Source: Pelolinea sp. (lineage in GTDB: Bacteria; Chloroflexota; Anaerolineae; Anaerolineales; Anaerolineaceae). From it: 59,846 bases of DNA. Of the stretch, positions 24,701-32,672 are shown piece by piece. The stretch's first letter is position 1, and each line of letters starts with the position of its first letter. A model generated the notes under the pieces. That model worked only from the letters and a program-made list of their open reading frames with translations, had not been told where the DNA came from and did not search any database. The stretch lies in NCBI GenBank assembly GCA_012797975.1, contig JAAZOD010000006.1, forward strand, positions 1 through 59,846, given 5' to 3'. A program made the position numbers and the translations under genes.

Positions 24701-26753
24701 GAGTAAAAATTTTTTTGGTGCAGGAAAAAATTGGCGAATCAAAGTGTTATATATTTTGATCCTGCTCATCTTCGGTTTTTACGGGTTTCGCTTATTTACG
24801 CTGCAGATCATCGATGGAGAGGAATATAAAGCTCAGGCAGATGAAAACCGTATCAGCAACATCAGTGTTCAAACAGAACGCGGTATTATTTACGATCGCA
24901 ACGGCATCGTTCTTGCGAAGAATGCGGCTGCCTATAATGTCATGATCACACCGGCTGACCTGCCAGGCGATGAGGGTGCCACCCAGGAAATTTTCCGTCA
25001 GCTTTCAGAGGTTATCGGCATCCCTGTATCCCGTGGAGAATTGACCGATGAAGTGGTTACCACTTTTTCTCCTTGTAATACTGATTTGGGTATTGAACAG
25101 ATCGTGGAAATTGCAGATACCAATGCTCCGTATACCCCAATGGAAATTAAGTGTGATGTAGATAAAGAAGTTGCCATGTTGGTAGAATCGAAATCCGAAG
25201 AGTGGCCAGGGGTGACAATCGAGGTGGAGCCGATCAGGGAATACCCAACCGGCGAACTGACCTCGGAGATCATTGGATTCCTTGGCCCTATTCCTGAGTC
25301 GATGGAGGAATATTACACAGAGCTTGGTTTTGTGGCCGGACGTGACAAAGTGGGCTACGCAGGTATCGAAGCGACCATGCAGGATACTCTGGCAGGAAAA
25401 AATGGCCTGCGGGTTGTGGAAGAAGACGTTGCTGGCAAAGTGATCCGCGACGTGGAGCCACCGGTGGAACCGGAAGCTGGATTGAATATCAAGCTTACCA
25501 TCGACACAAGATTGCAGCAGGCAGCCAAAGCGGCATTGGTCGGCAATATTAAATGGTGGAACCGCTGGTTCAATGATGTGCGTTTTACCAATGGCGTGGT
25601 GATCGCTATGAACCCAAAGACTGGTGAGATCTTGGCGCTGGTTTCCTACCCGACCTACGAGAATAACCGTATGGCGCGTTACATTCCCGCTTATTATTAT
25701 CAGCAGTTGAGTGCGGATCCAAACAGACCACTTTTTAATCACGCCATTTCGGCGGAACATCCCCCAGGGTCAGTGTACAAGATTGTTACAGCGATCGGTG
25801 CTTTGAACGAAGGCGTGGTCACTCCCTATCAGAGTCTTGTCACACCCTATTCCATTTTCATCACCGAGAAATATTCGCAGAATGATACCGGTTATCAGCG
25901 TGAATTCGTGGATTGGAAAGCGGGTGGGCACGGGCAGGCAAACTTCTTTAAAGGCCTGTCCCAATCGGTCGATGTTTATTTTTACAAGATCAGTGGTGGA
26001 TATGGTGATGAAGTAAAAGAAGGGCTTGGCCCCTGGAGGATGAGCGAATATGCCAAAGCATTGGGGTACGGTGCGTTGACCGGAATTGAACTGCCTGGCG
26101 AGGCGGAAGGGCTGGTACCAAATCCAACCTGGAAGCGTATCAACCTTAGCGAAGCCTGGTCAACCGGTGACACCTATATTGCCGGCATGGGTCAGGGTTA
26201 TGTGCTGGCAACCCCGTTGCAGATCCTGGTTTCCTATGCCATTGTTGCCAATGATGGCGTCTATATGAAGCCAACCCTCATTCGAGAGATCATCGATTCG
26301 GATGGAAATGTGGTGAAGGAGTTTACACCCACAAAGGTGTGGGATGTGACAAAAGATCCTTTGATCACAGTCTATGATGATAACGATCTGCCGACGGATG
26401 AAAAGAAGACCATTGAACCCTGGGTGATCGATATGACCCAGCAAGCATTGCGCATGACGGTGACCGAAGGCACGGCCATGACCATTTTTCAAGGGTTTGA
26501 AATTCCTACCTCCGGAAAAACCGGTACGGCCGAGTACTGCGATGATATTGCCCAGGGAAAAGGGTTATGCGATCGAGGTACCTGGCCTGCCCACGCCTGG
26601 TATGTTGGATATGGCCCCAGCGATGATCCAGAAATTGTGATCATTGCTTTTGTGTATAACGGCACGGAAGGTTCCAGTGTGGCAGCACCGATTGTGCGTG
26701 AAGTATTCGAAGCATATTTTGCATTGAAAGAAATTGATGAAGGAAAACAATAG
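24693..26753 (+). CDS. mrdA: Penicillin-binding protein 2, elongation transpeptidase
   Basis: This 686-aa class B PBP has a short cytoplasmic tail and one transmembrane helix (about 13-34), then the pedestal domain starting RGIIYDRNG. The transpeptidase domain has active-site SVYK within PGSVYK, SVD as the SxN-type second motif (PBP2 of E. coli also has Asp there) and KTGTAE. It cross-links peptidoglycan in the elongation machinery with RodA. Size is normal. It overlaps mreD, and its 3' end overlaps the probable minC start. Confidence 0.96.
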   Translation: MNKSKNFFGAGKNWRIKVLYILILLIFGFYGFRLFTLQIIDGEEYKAQADENRISNISVQTERGIIYDRNGIVLAKNAAAYNVMITPADLPGDEGATQEIFRQLSEVIGIPVSRGELTDEVVTTFSPCNTDLGIEQIVEIADTNAPYTPMEIKCDVDKEVAMLVESKSEEWPGVTIEVEPIREYPTGELTSEIIGFLGPIPESMEEYYTELGFVAGRDKVGYAGIEATMQDTLAGKNGLRVVEEDVAGKVIRDVEPPVEPEAGLNIKLTIDTRLQQAAKAALVGNIKWWNRWFNDVRFTNGVVIAMNPKTGEILALVSYPTYENNRMARYIPAYYYQQLSADPNRPLFNHAISAEHPPGSVYKIVTAIGALNEGVVTPYQSLVTPYSIFITEKYSQNDTGYQREFVDWKAGGHGQANFFKGLSQSVDVYFYKISGGYGDEVKEGLGPWRMSEYAKALGYGALTGIELPGEAEGLVPNPTWKRINLSEAWSTGDTYIAGMGQGYVLATPLQILVSYAIVANDGVYMKPTLIREIIDSDGNVVKEFTPTKVWDVTKDPLITVYDDNDLPTDEKKTIEPWVIDMTQQALRMTVTEGTAMTIFQGFEIPTSGKTGTAEYCDDIAQGKGLCDRGTWPAHAWYVGYGPSDDPEIVIIAFVYNGTEGSSVAAPIVREVFEAYFALKEIDEGKQ

Positions 26754-27438
26754 CGTGATCGAAACTCCGAAAGTGAAGGTGCGAGAATTCAAGATCAAGG
26801 GAATCCGCGATGTATTAATGGTCTTCCTGGAAGATGGGGAATGGGAAGAAGAGTTAATGGATTTGTTAACCTACATCCGGGAAAGAAAGGAATTTTTCAA
26901 TAGTGCAAAATTGGCAGTGGATGTTGGAGAAAGAAAGTTGAAAGCCACACAAATTGCCGATTTGCGCGATGGATTGGCAGAACAAGCTGTCAGTCTGGTG
27001 GCCATTTTCTCCGGTTCTGTGCAAACCAAGAATAATGCGCGCACTTTTGGATTGGAGACTGACCCTGAAAATATCCGCATTACCAGCGGCAAAAAAATGC
27101 AACTCCTGCCGGATGGTGGAGAAAATGCAATCATGTACAGCCATACGTTGCGATCGGGTGCGAAAGTGAATTATTCCGGAAGTGTGATGGTGGTGGGGGA
27201 TGTGAACCCCGGAGCTGAGGTCATCGCAGAAGGAAGTGTGCTTGTTTGGGGCTGTATTCGCGGAAAAGTGGTGGCAGGTTCCAGCGGTGATGAACGGGCG
27301 GTGATCTGTGCACTCGAAATAAAGCCACTGCAATTGCGCATAGCCAACAATGAAGCAAAAAAAGGAGTGCAAATAAAGAACCCTGTTAAAATCAATTGCC
27401 AGGAAAAAGAACTAAACTTTACAGAATGGAAACAGTAA
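26737..27438 (+). CDS. minC: Septum site-determining protein MinC
   Basis: About 233 aa. The C-terminal beta-helix MinC domain is clear (about 130-215), with SGAKVNYSGSVMVVGDVNPGAE split across strands and VWGCIRGKVVAGSSGDE. The N-terminal domain (about 10-110) is the FtsZ-binding part. ATG 26737 overlaps mrdA by 17 bases. GTG 26755 just after the mrdA stop, with AAGGA ten bases upstream, is an equally good start and would shorten the protein by six residues. MinC with MinD blocks Z-ring assembly away from midcell. Confidence 0.93.
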   Translation: MKENNSVIETPKVKVREFKIKGIRDVLMVFLEDGEWEEELMDLLTYIRERKEFFNSAKLAVDVGERKLKATQIADLRDGLAEQAVSLVAIFSGSVQTKNNARTFGLETDPENIRITSGKKMQLLPDGGENAIMYSHTLRSGAKVNYSGSVMVVGDVNPGAEVIAEGSVLVWGCIRGKVVAGSSGDERAVICALEIKPLQLRIANNEAKKGVQIKNPVKINCQEKELNFTEWKQ

Positions 27439-27459
27439 TTTCACTTTCAAAGGAGAAGA

Positions 27460-28260
27460 ATGGCAGCTCGCATCATTACAATTACATCCGGTAAAGGGGG
27501 GGTGGGAAAAACAACAGCAACCGCCAATATTGGCGTGGGATTGGCGGAAATGGGAAAGAAGGTCACCTGTATCGATAGCGATATTGGGCTGCGCAATTTG
27601 GATGTGGTTTTGGGATTGGAAAATCGCATTGTCTATGATCTGGTCGATGTCATTGAAGGGCACTGCCGAGTGAACCAGGCAATGATCAGGGATAAGCGTT
27701 TTGAAAACCTTTTTTTGATCCCGGCTGCCCAGACAAGAGAAAAAAACTCGGTAACACCTGCAGAAATGGTCAATTTATGTGAAAGCATTCGAGAAGAAAT
27801 GGATTTCATTTTGATCGATTCACCTGCAGGCATCGAAGGTGGATTTAAAAATGCCATTGCGCCGGCAGATGAGGCGATTGTGGTCACCAACCCCGATGTT
27901 TCGGCTGTGCGCGATGCAGATCGCATCATTGGCTTGATCGAAGCGGCAGAGAAAGGTCCTGCTCGGCTCATTCTGAACCGCATTAACCCTGAAATGATCA
28001 AACGGGGTGACATGATGGAAGCAGGTGATGTGCTGGAACTGCTGGCGATCAAACTACTGGGGGTGGTACCGGACGATGAGCATGTGCTGATCAGCACTAA
28101 CAAAGGTCAACCGGTTGTTCTAAATCAAAAATCTCGTGCAGGGCAGGCATTTCGAAATATCGCTGCCCGCATCACAGGTAGTGAAGTTCCATTTTTGGAT
28201 ATGAGCCAAAAAGATGATTTCATGACGAGATTATCGAAGGTATTTGGCAAGGAAGGGTAA
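27460..28260 (+). CDS. minD: Septum site-determining ATPase MinD
   Basis: This 266-aa ParA/MinD ATPase has the deviant Walker A GKGGVGKTT, switch I IDSDIGLRNLD, switch II DSPAGIEGGF and the C-terminal amphipathic membrane helix (about 253-264, MTRLSKVFGKE). It recruits MinC to the membrane and is displaced by MinE. AAAGGAG lies upstream, and minE begins 2 bases after its stop. Confidence 0.97.
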   Translation: MAARIITITSGKGGVGKTTATANIGVGLAEMGKKVTCIDSDIGLRNLDVVLGLENRIVYDLVDVIEGHCRVNQAMIRDKRFENLFLIPAAQTREKNSVTPAEMVNLCESIREEMDFILIDSPAGIEGGFKNAIAPADEAIVVTNPDVSAVRDADRIIGLIEAAEKGPARLILNRINPEMIKRGDMMEAGDVLELLAIKLLGVVPDDEHVLISTNKGQPVVLNQKSRAGQAFRNIAARITGSEVPFLDMSQKDDFMTRLSKVFGKEG

Positions 28261-28262
28261 CC

Positions 28263-28508
28263 ATGGCTGATTGGTTGAAGATATTGGGCAAAGAAGATAG
28301 CGCCGATACTGCCAAGGAACGCTTGAAACTGGTGTTGATCCATGATCGCACCAATCTCAATGCGCGTGTGTTGGATGAAATGAAGGATGAGCTGATCGAA
28401 GTAATTTCAAGGCATGTAGCCATTGACGCGGCGGAAGTGCAAATTACCATGAAACATGAAGGGCGCGAGCAACGCCTGATCTGTGATATACCGGTGCTGC
28501 CGAAATAG
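28263..28508 (+). CDS. minE: Cell division topological specificity factor MinE
   Basis: This 81-aa protein has an N-terminal amphipathic, MinD-binding region including AKERLKLVLIHDRTN and a C-terminal topological domain with LIEVISRHVAID. Length and motifs are typical. Its presence means a MinE-driven oscillating or gradient system rather than a DivIVA-only arrangement. Confidence 0.95.
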   Translation: MADWLKILGKEDSADTAKERLKLVLIHDRTNLNARVLDEMKDELIEVISRHVAIDAAEVQITMKHEGREQRLICDIPVLPK

Positions 28509-28514
28509 GACCTT

Positions 28515-29609
28515 ATGCGACGGAACCTGTGGCGAAATTTTGATTTTTATTTGTTCGGGGCGGTCGTCTTTATGTGCATTTTTGGCATAATCATGATCCA
28601 ATCAGCGATTGCAGGGAACGCAGAATTGCTTGATTCGCCTCGACGACAAGCGATTTTTGTTGCAGGTGGTATCGTACTGGTGATTATCATGGCAGCCATT
28701 GATTACCACTTATGGGCATCGCTTGCCAAATTCATCTATGCATTTGCCTTTGTGGCGTTGTTTGGGATCTTCGTATATGGGGAAGCGCGGTTTGGTTCAG
28801 CCCGCTGGATCGATACTGGTCTGATATTGATTCAGCCCTCGGAGATTGTTAAAATCCTGATGATCATGGTTCTGGCTGAACATTTCGATCGTACCAAAGA
28901 TGAAAAGCGCGACTTTCGATGGATCGGGAGAAGTTTCATACTGACTTTGGGAGTGGTCGTTTGGATTCTGCTGCAGCCGAACCTCTCAACCTCCATTGTG
29001 ATTTTCGTGATCTGGTTTGCCATGTTGTGGGTATCAGGACTGCCTGCAAAGTACCTGGCGATACTGGGGGTGGTCGCCCTGTTGCTTATTGCTGTAATGT
29101 TCCCATTTTTGGAAGATTATCAGCAAGCTCGTATTTTGAACTTCATTTTTCCAAATCCTGAAGCAAGTTATGGCGAGGAATACAATATCCAGCAGTCAAA
29201 AATTGCCATTGGTTCCGGGGGCTGGTTCGGAGAAGGATACGCGCAGGGCACTCAGGTGCAGTTGCGTTTCATGAAAGTAAGGCACACCGATTTCATTTTC
29301 TCGGTGGTGGGGGAAGAATTTGGTTTTGTGGGGACGATGGCGGTTATCGGCTTGATGGCTTTCATTATTTTGCGCTGTTTGCGCATTGCCCAAACTGCTT
29401 CCGATAATTATGGCTCTCTGCTGGCGTTCGGATATGCCGCCATGCTTTTTTTCCAAACCGCAGTCAACATAGGTGTGAATCTGAACCTGGTGCCCGTATC
29501 AGGGTTGCCGTTCCCGTTCCTTAGCTATGGAGGAAGTTCATTGATTTCCACTATAATGGGGATAGGTTTGGTAGAATCGGTAGCGCTGAGAAAAAAGACT
29601 ATTCAATAG
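28515..29609 (+). CDS. rodA: Peptidoglycan glycosyltransferase RodA (SEDS family)
   Basis: This 364-aa polytopic SEDS protein has about ten transmembrane segments and GSARWIDTGLILIQPSEIVK in the middle, containing the conserved WID/QPSE region. HTDFIFSVVGEEFGFVG and a C-terminal SGLPFPFLSYGGSSL follow. The mre/PBP2 context points to RodA rather than FtsW. It polymerises glycan strands from lipid II for the elongation complex. It lies 6 bases after minE and 9 bases before gltX. Confidence 0.95.
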   Translation: MRRNLWRNFDFYLFGAVVFMCIFGIIMIQSAIAGNAELLDSPRRQAIFVAGGIVLVIIMAAIDYHLWASLAKFIYAFAFVALFGIFVYGEARFGSARWIDTGLILIQPSEIVKILMIMVLAEHFDRTKDEKRDFRWIGRSFILTLGVVVWILLQPNLSTSIVIFVIWFAMLWVSGLPAKYLAILGVVALLLIAVMFPFLEDYQQARILNFIFPNPEASYGEEYNIQQSKIAIGSGGWFGEGYAQGTQVQLRFMKVRHTDFIFSVVGEEFGFVGTMAVIGLMAFIILRCLRIAQTASDNYGSLLAFGYAAMLFFQTAVNIGVNLNLVPVSGLPFPFLSYGGSSLISTIMGIGLVESVALRKKTIQ

Positions 29610-29618
29610 AGGAATGCT

Positions 29619-31115
29619 ATGACAGAAGAATTGAAGCCGGTCCGTGTACGTTTTGCACCATCTCCCACTGGGCATTTACATCTGGGGAGTGCGCGCACGG
29701 CGCTTTATGATTATCTCATTGCACGCAAGACGGGCGGTCAATTCATTTTGCGTATCGAGGATACGGATCGTAAACGGCTGGTGGAAGGCGCAGAAGAAGA
29801 ACTGATGGGCAACTTGCGCTGGTTGGGAATGGAGTGGGATGAAGGTCCTGACGTTGGCGGTCCTTATGGACCGTACCGCCAATCGGAGCGCAAAGAGATC
29901 TATCAGGAATATGGTGAAAAACTGGTGGAATCGGGTTTTGCATATTATTGCTTTTGTACACCTGAACGGCTGGCAAAGGTGCGTGAAGAAAAGCAGCGAA
30001 GAAAAGAGCCGCCGCACTACGATCGCACCTGTCGAAACATTCCCATTGAAGAAGCCCGCAAGCGTATTGCGGCTGGCGAATCGCACGTATTGCGGTTCAA
30101 AACACCCTTGGAAGGCACTACCGTGGTGAAAGACCTGCTGCGCGGAGATATTGCCTTTGAAAACAAAACACTGGATGATTATATTCTGATTAAATCCGAT
30201 GGCTGGGCTCTGTATCACTTGGCAGCCGCAGTGGATGACCATTTGATGAAGATCACCCATGTGGTACGCAGCTCTGAATGGCTGCCAACCTCACCGATCC
30301 ATAGCTTGATCCATAAGGCGTTTGGCTGGGATGAACCGGTGTGGGTACACCTCTCCGTTCTGCTGAAACCCAGCGGCAAGGGCAAGATGAGCAAACGCGA
30401 AGCAGTGGAACTGAGCGGGGAAGGATATTCGATTTTCATAAAGGACATGCAGGGACTGGGATATCTACCGGAGGCGGTGGTCAATTGGGTGGCTTTGATG
30501 GGATGGAGCTATGACGACCATACCGAGTTCTTTAGCATGCAGGACCTGATCGAAAAATTCTCACTGGAAAAATTGAATCCCGCGCCGGCGGCCACGAATT
30601 TCTCCAAATTTGATTATTTCAATAAACTGCACATTAAAGCACTCAGCGATGCGGAACTGGCAAAACGATTGCTGCCTTATTATGAGACTGCAGGTATCTA
30701 TCCTGACATTGCTCTGCTGGAGAGAATTGCCCCCATCGTGAAAGAGCGCATCATTACATTGGATGATGCGGTGGAAATGACACGCTTTTTCTTCACCGAT
30801 ACGGTTACCTATACCAAGGAACGGATGCTGTTGGAAGGATGCAGCGGCCAGGAAACCATGTCCATCGGTAAGCGAATTCTGGAAGCATTGGAAACTCAAC
30901 AACAATGGCAAGCAGCGAGTTTGGAACCGCTGGTACGCGAATTGATGGATGAAGAAGGTAAAGAACCGAAACAGTTCTTGGGTTTCTTGCGCGAAGCGAT
31001 CAGCGGACAGCGCATAAGCCCACCGCTCTTCGAATCCATGCAGATTCTGGGCAAACAAGCAGTCATTCGGCGATTGGAGGACGCTCTGGATTTTATAGGA
31101 AAGAATTTTTCCTGA
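29619..31115 (+). CDS. gltX: Glutamyl-tRNA synthetase
   Basis: This 498-aa class I synthetase has the HIGH-type motif in PSPTGHLHLGSARTA and the KMSKR motif in GKMSKREAVE, with the usual Glu/Gln-binding R..DTD segment (RIEDTDRKR). The C-terminal anticodon-binding helical domain is normal in length. It ends the mre-min operon, and tRNA-Gln follows 48 bases later. No glnS is visible, so this enzyme could be non-discriminating, charging tRNA-Gln with Glu for GatCAB amidation (inference). Confidence 0.96.
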   Translation: MTEELKPVRVRFAPSPTGHLHLGSARTALYDYLIARKTGGQFILRIEDTDRKRLVEGAEEELMGNLRWLGMEWDEGPDVGGPYGPYRQSERKEIYQEYGEKLVESGFAYYCFCTPERLAKVREEKQRRKEPPHYDRTCRNIPIEEARKRIAAGESHVLRFKTPLEGTTVVKDLLRGDIAFENKTLDDYILIKSDGWALYHLAAAVDDHLMKITHVVRSSEWLPTSPIHSLIHKAFGWDEPVWVHLSVLLKPSGKGKMSKREAVELSGEGYSIFIKDMQGLGYLPEAVVNWVALMGWSYDDHTEFFSMQDLIEKFSLEKLNPAPAATNFSKFDYFNKLHIKALSDAELAKRLLPYYETAGIYPDIALLERIAPIVKERIITLDDAVEMTRFFFTDTVTYTKERMLLEGCSGQETMSIGKRILEALETQQQWQAASLEPLVRELMDEEGKEPKQFLGFLREAISGQRISPPLFESMQILGKQAVIRRLEDALDFIGKNFS

Positions 31116-31163
31116 AATTTCAAAAATACAGGGATTGGTGGTAAAATAATCCGCGCGAGCAAT

Positions 31164-31234
31164 TGGGGGCTCGTCTAATGGCAGGACAGCAGACTCTGGA
31201 TCTGTTTGTAGAGGTTCGAATCCTTTGCCCCCAG
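31164..31234 (+). tRNA. tRNA-Gln (anticodon CTG)
   Basis: Acceptor stem TGGGGGC/GCCCCCA has discriminator G. The anticodon stem GCAGA/TCTGT carries loop CTCTGGA, giving anticodon CTG for codon CAG. The T arm is AGAGGTTCGAATCCTTT. CCA is not encoded. No separate promoter is obvious, so it is probably transcribed from the gltX operon and ended by the terminator at 31237. Confidence 0.95.
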
Positions 31235-31236
31235 CA

Positions 31237-31274
31237 AAAAAGACCTTCTCATTTGGAGAAGGTCTTTTCTTTAT
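31237..31274 (+). terminator. Terminator after tRNA-Gln
   Basis: AAAAGACCTTCTC pairs with GAGAAGGTCTTTT around a 5-base loop, then CTTTATT. It closes the long mre-min-gltX-tRNA transcription unit. Confidence 0.9.
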
Positions 31275-31300
31275 TGTGCATTGTGATGTCTTGGTATGTT

Positions 31301-31741
31301 TTATTGGACCACTTCGTATGCGTAGGTTCCAAATTCCACATTATCGATATACAGCTTGAAGCTGTAGCCGCTGTCGACAGGCCATGAGGTGGAGGGGGTG
31401 AGATTAAAACCGATGTAGGTGTTTTCGCCGATCGATACGATCACGCCTTCATTCACAGAAGAAAGATCAACGGAAGCTTCGCTGATGTATTGGTCGCCAT
31501 AATAGAATTTTCCGGTGATGATCCCGGTCTCGGGTCGCCCTTTCACTTCTACGGAAACGTAAATTATATCCGTGGGGCCAAATTGGGTGGTAGGATCGAC
31601 CGGTTGGTAATTTTCGTCGAGATTTTTGGCCAATGTCACATTTTCAACCGTGATCCCTTCCTCTTTTTTCCCACCGCAAGCAGCCAGCAGGATAATGGAA
31701 AGAATTGTACACACTAATAGAATAGTTCTTCGTGCTTTCAT
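31301..31741 (-). CDS. Small lipoprotein of unknown function
   Basis: This 146-aa protein has a lipoprotein signal with lipobox LLAAC (Cys22) followed by GGKKEEG. The rest is beta-rich, with PVDPTTQFGPTDIIYVSVEV and GKFYYGDQYISEASVDL. This resembles small beta-sandwich surface domains seen in other Chloroflexota lipoproteins, but I cannot name a family. It follows a Lys/Ala-rich protein gene by 24 bases in the same direction. Confidence 0.75.
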   Translation of the reverse strand: MKARRTILLVCTILSIILLAACGGKKEEGITVENVTLAKNLDENYQPVDPTTQFGPTDIIYVSVEVKGRPETGIITGKFYYGDQYISEASVDLSSVNEGVIVSIGENTYIGFNLTPSTSWPVDSGYSFKLYIDNVEFGTYAYEVVQ

Positions 31742-31765
31742 CGATACCTCTCTTTGTATTTTGTA

Positions 31766-32218
31766 TTAAAGTCCCAAGATTCTTTTTAATGCAGTTTTTT
31801 GTTCGGGTGTCAGCGCATCAATCTCATCAATGGCCGGACCTTTGTAAAGGCCACCGCGGTTATCTGTGAGATGACCCCACCCAGCAGCTCTCAACAATGG
31901 CCAAGGACCGCCAGGCAGTTTGAGCTCATCGGCCACTTTATAAGCTGCATTGATGATATCTTGATTGGTTTTCTTGGCGATGGCTTCTTTTTGTGCTGCC
32001 AGAAGACTGTTCTTCTTTTGATCTGCGAGCTGTTGCTGGAATTCAGCTTTTCTCTTTGAAACATCAGGGCTGGCCGTTTGTGCGCCTGCTTTTGCTTGGC
32101 CCGCAGCTTTGGCTTTGGTGCCGGTGCTGGTTTTGCCAGAAACGGTGGTCTTTTTCGAATCTGTTTCCGGTGTTTTTTTGGACAGCTTATCCAACAGATC
32201 TTGAACTGGGTTTCCCAT
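31766..32218 (-). CDS. Lys/Ala/Thr-rich hypothetical protein with coiled-coil middle
   Basis: This 150-aa protein has no signal peptide. Residues 10-55 are low-complexity Lys/Thr/Ala/Ser, and 55-85 form a likely coiled coil (KRKAEFQQQLADQKKNSLL). The C-terminal part (90-150) includes GGPWPLLRAAGWGHLTDNRGG and looks like a small helical domain. I do not recognise it. It is read before the lipoprotein gene on the same strand, and a TATAAT on the minus strand near 32255 could be the promoter. Confidence 0.65.
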   Translation of the reverse strand: MGNPVQDLLDKLSKKTPETDSKKTTVSGKTSTGTKAKAAGQAKAGAQTASPDVSKRKAEFQQQLADQKKNSLLAAQKEAIAKKTNQDIINAAYKVADELKLPGGPWPLLRAAGWGHLTDNRGGLYKGPAIDEIDALTPEQKTALKRILGL

Positions 32219-32403
32219 TTCATCTCCTTTTTTAAATTAAGATTTCTTTCATTATAGCAGGTAGAATAATTGATAAAAGCGTTGAATATTAAAAAATTGA
32301 GTAGGAAAAGATAGGAACGAAACCCTTTCCCAAATGTGTGATTATAATAAGTATGCTCTTAGGAAATAATGGAAAATTCATCCTGTGAAGATGTGGAGTG
32401 AAT

Positions 32404-32646
32404 ATGGAAATCGGGTATATCGGAATCACTTTTTTTGTCTTGCTGCTGGTTTTTGCTTTCTACCTTGTTTTTAAGAAGAAAGCAAGAGATCAGAAGGAAT
32501 TTTCCAACCTGGGATTGTTGGGAATTGCCCTGGTGGTTGTCAGCATGTTTTTCAATGAAATCAGTCAACCCATCGGTTATGTGATCATGGGAAGCGGTGT
32601 TATTGTAGCGGTTATCGGTGCGTTTAAAGAGAAGAAAGAGGAGTAA
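32404..32646 (+). CDS. Small two-to-three-helix membrane protein
   Basis: This 80-aa protein starts MEIGYIGITFFVLLLVFAF. It has hydrophobic helices at about 5-24, 36-52 and 56-72, a basic loop KKKARDQKEF and a charged C-terminus KEKKEE. The ATG at 32404 has GTGGAGTG ahead; a GTG two codons upstream is possible. It is monocistronic with a strong terminator overlapping its stop. Function unknown. Confidence 0.7.
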   Translation: MEIGYIGITFFVLLLVFAFYLVFKKKARDQKEFSNLGLLGIALVVVSMFFNEISQPIGYVIMGSGVIVAVIGAFKEKKEE

Positions 32647-32661
32647 AAGTCCTCTTTCTTC
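32631..32661. terminator. Bidirectional terminator between small membrane gene and pckA
   Basis: GAAGAAAGAGGA pairs perfectly over 12 bases with TCCTCTTTCTTC around GTAAAAG. It overlaps the end of the plus-strand gene and lies 12 bases after the pckA stop on the minus strand, serving both. Confidence 0.85.
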
Positions 32662-32672
32662 CAGGAATAAAC

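Noticed and set aside
25950-26000. PBP2 second motif SVD instead of SxN as a sign of inactivity
   Set aside because: E. coli PBP2 also has Asp in this position and the SxxK and KTG motifs are intact.
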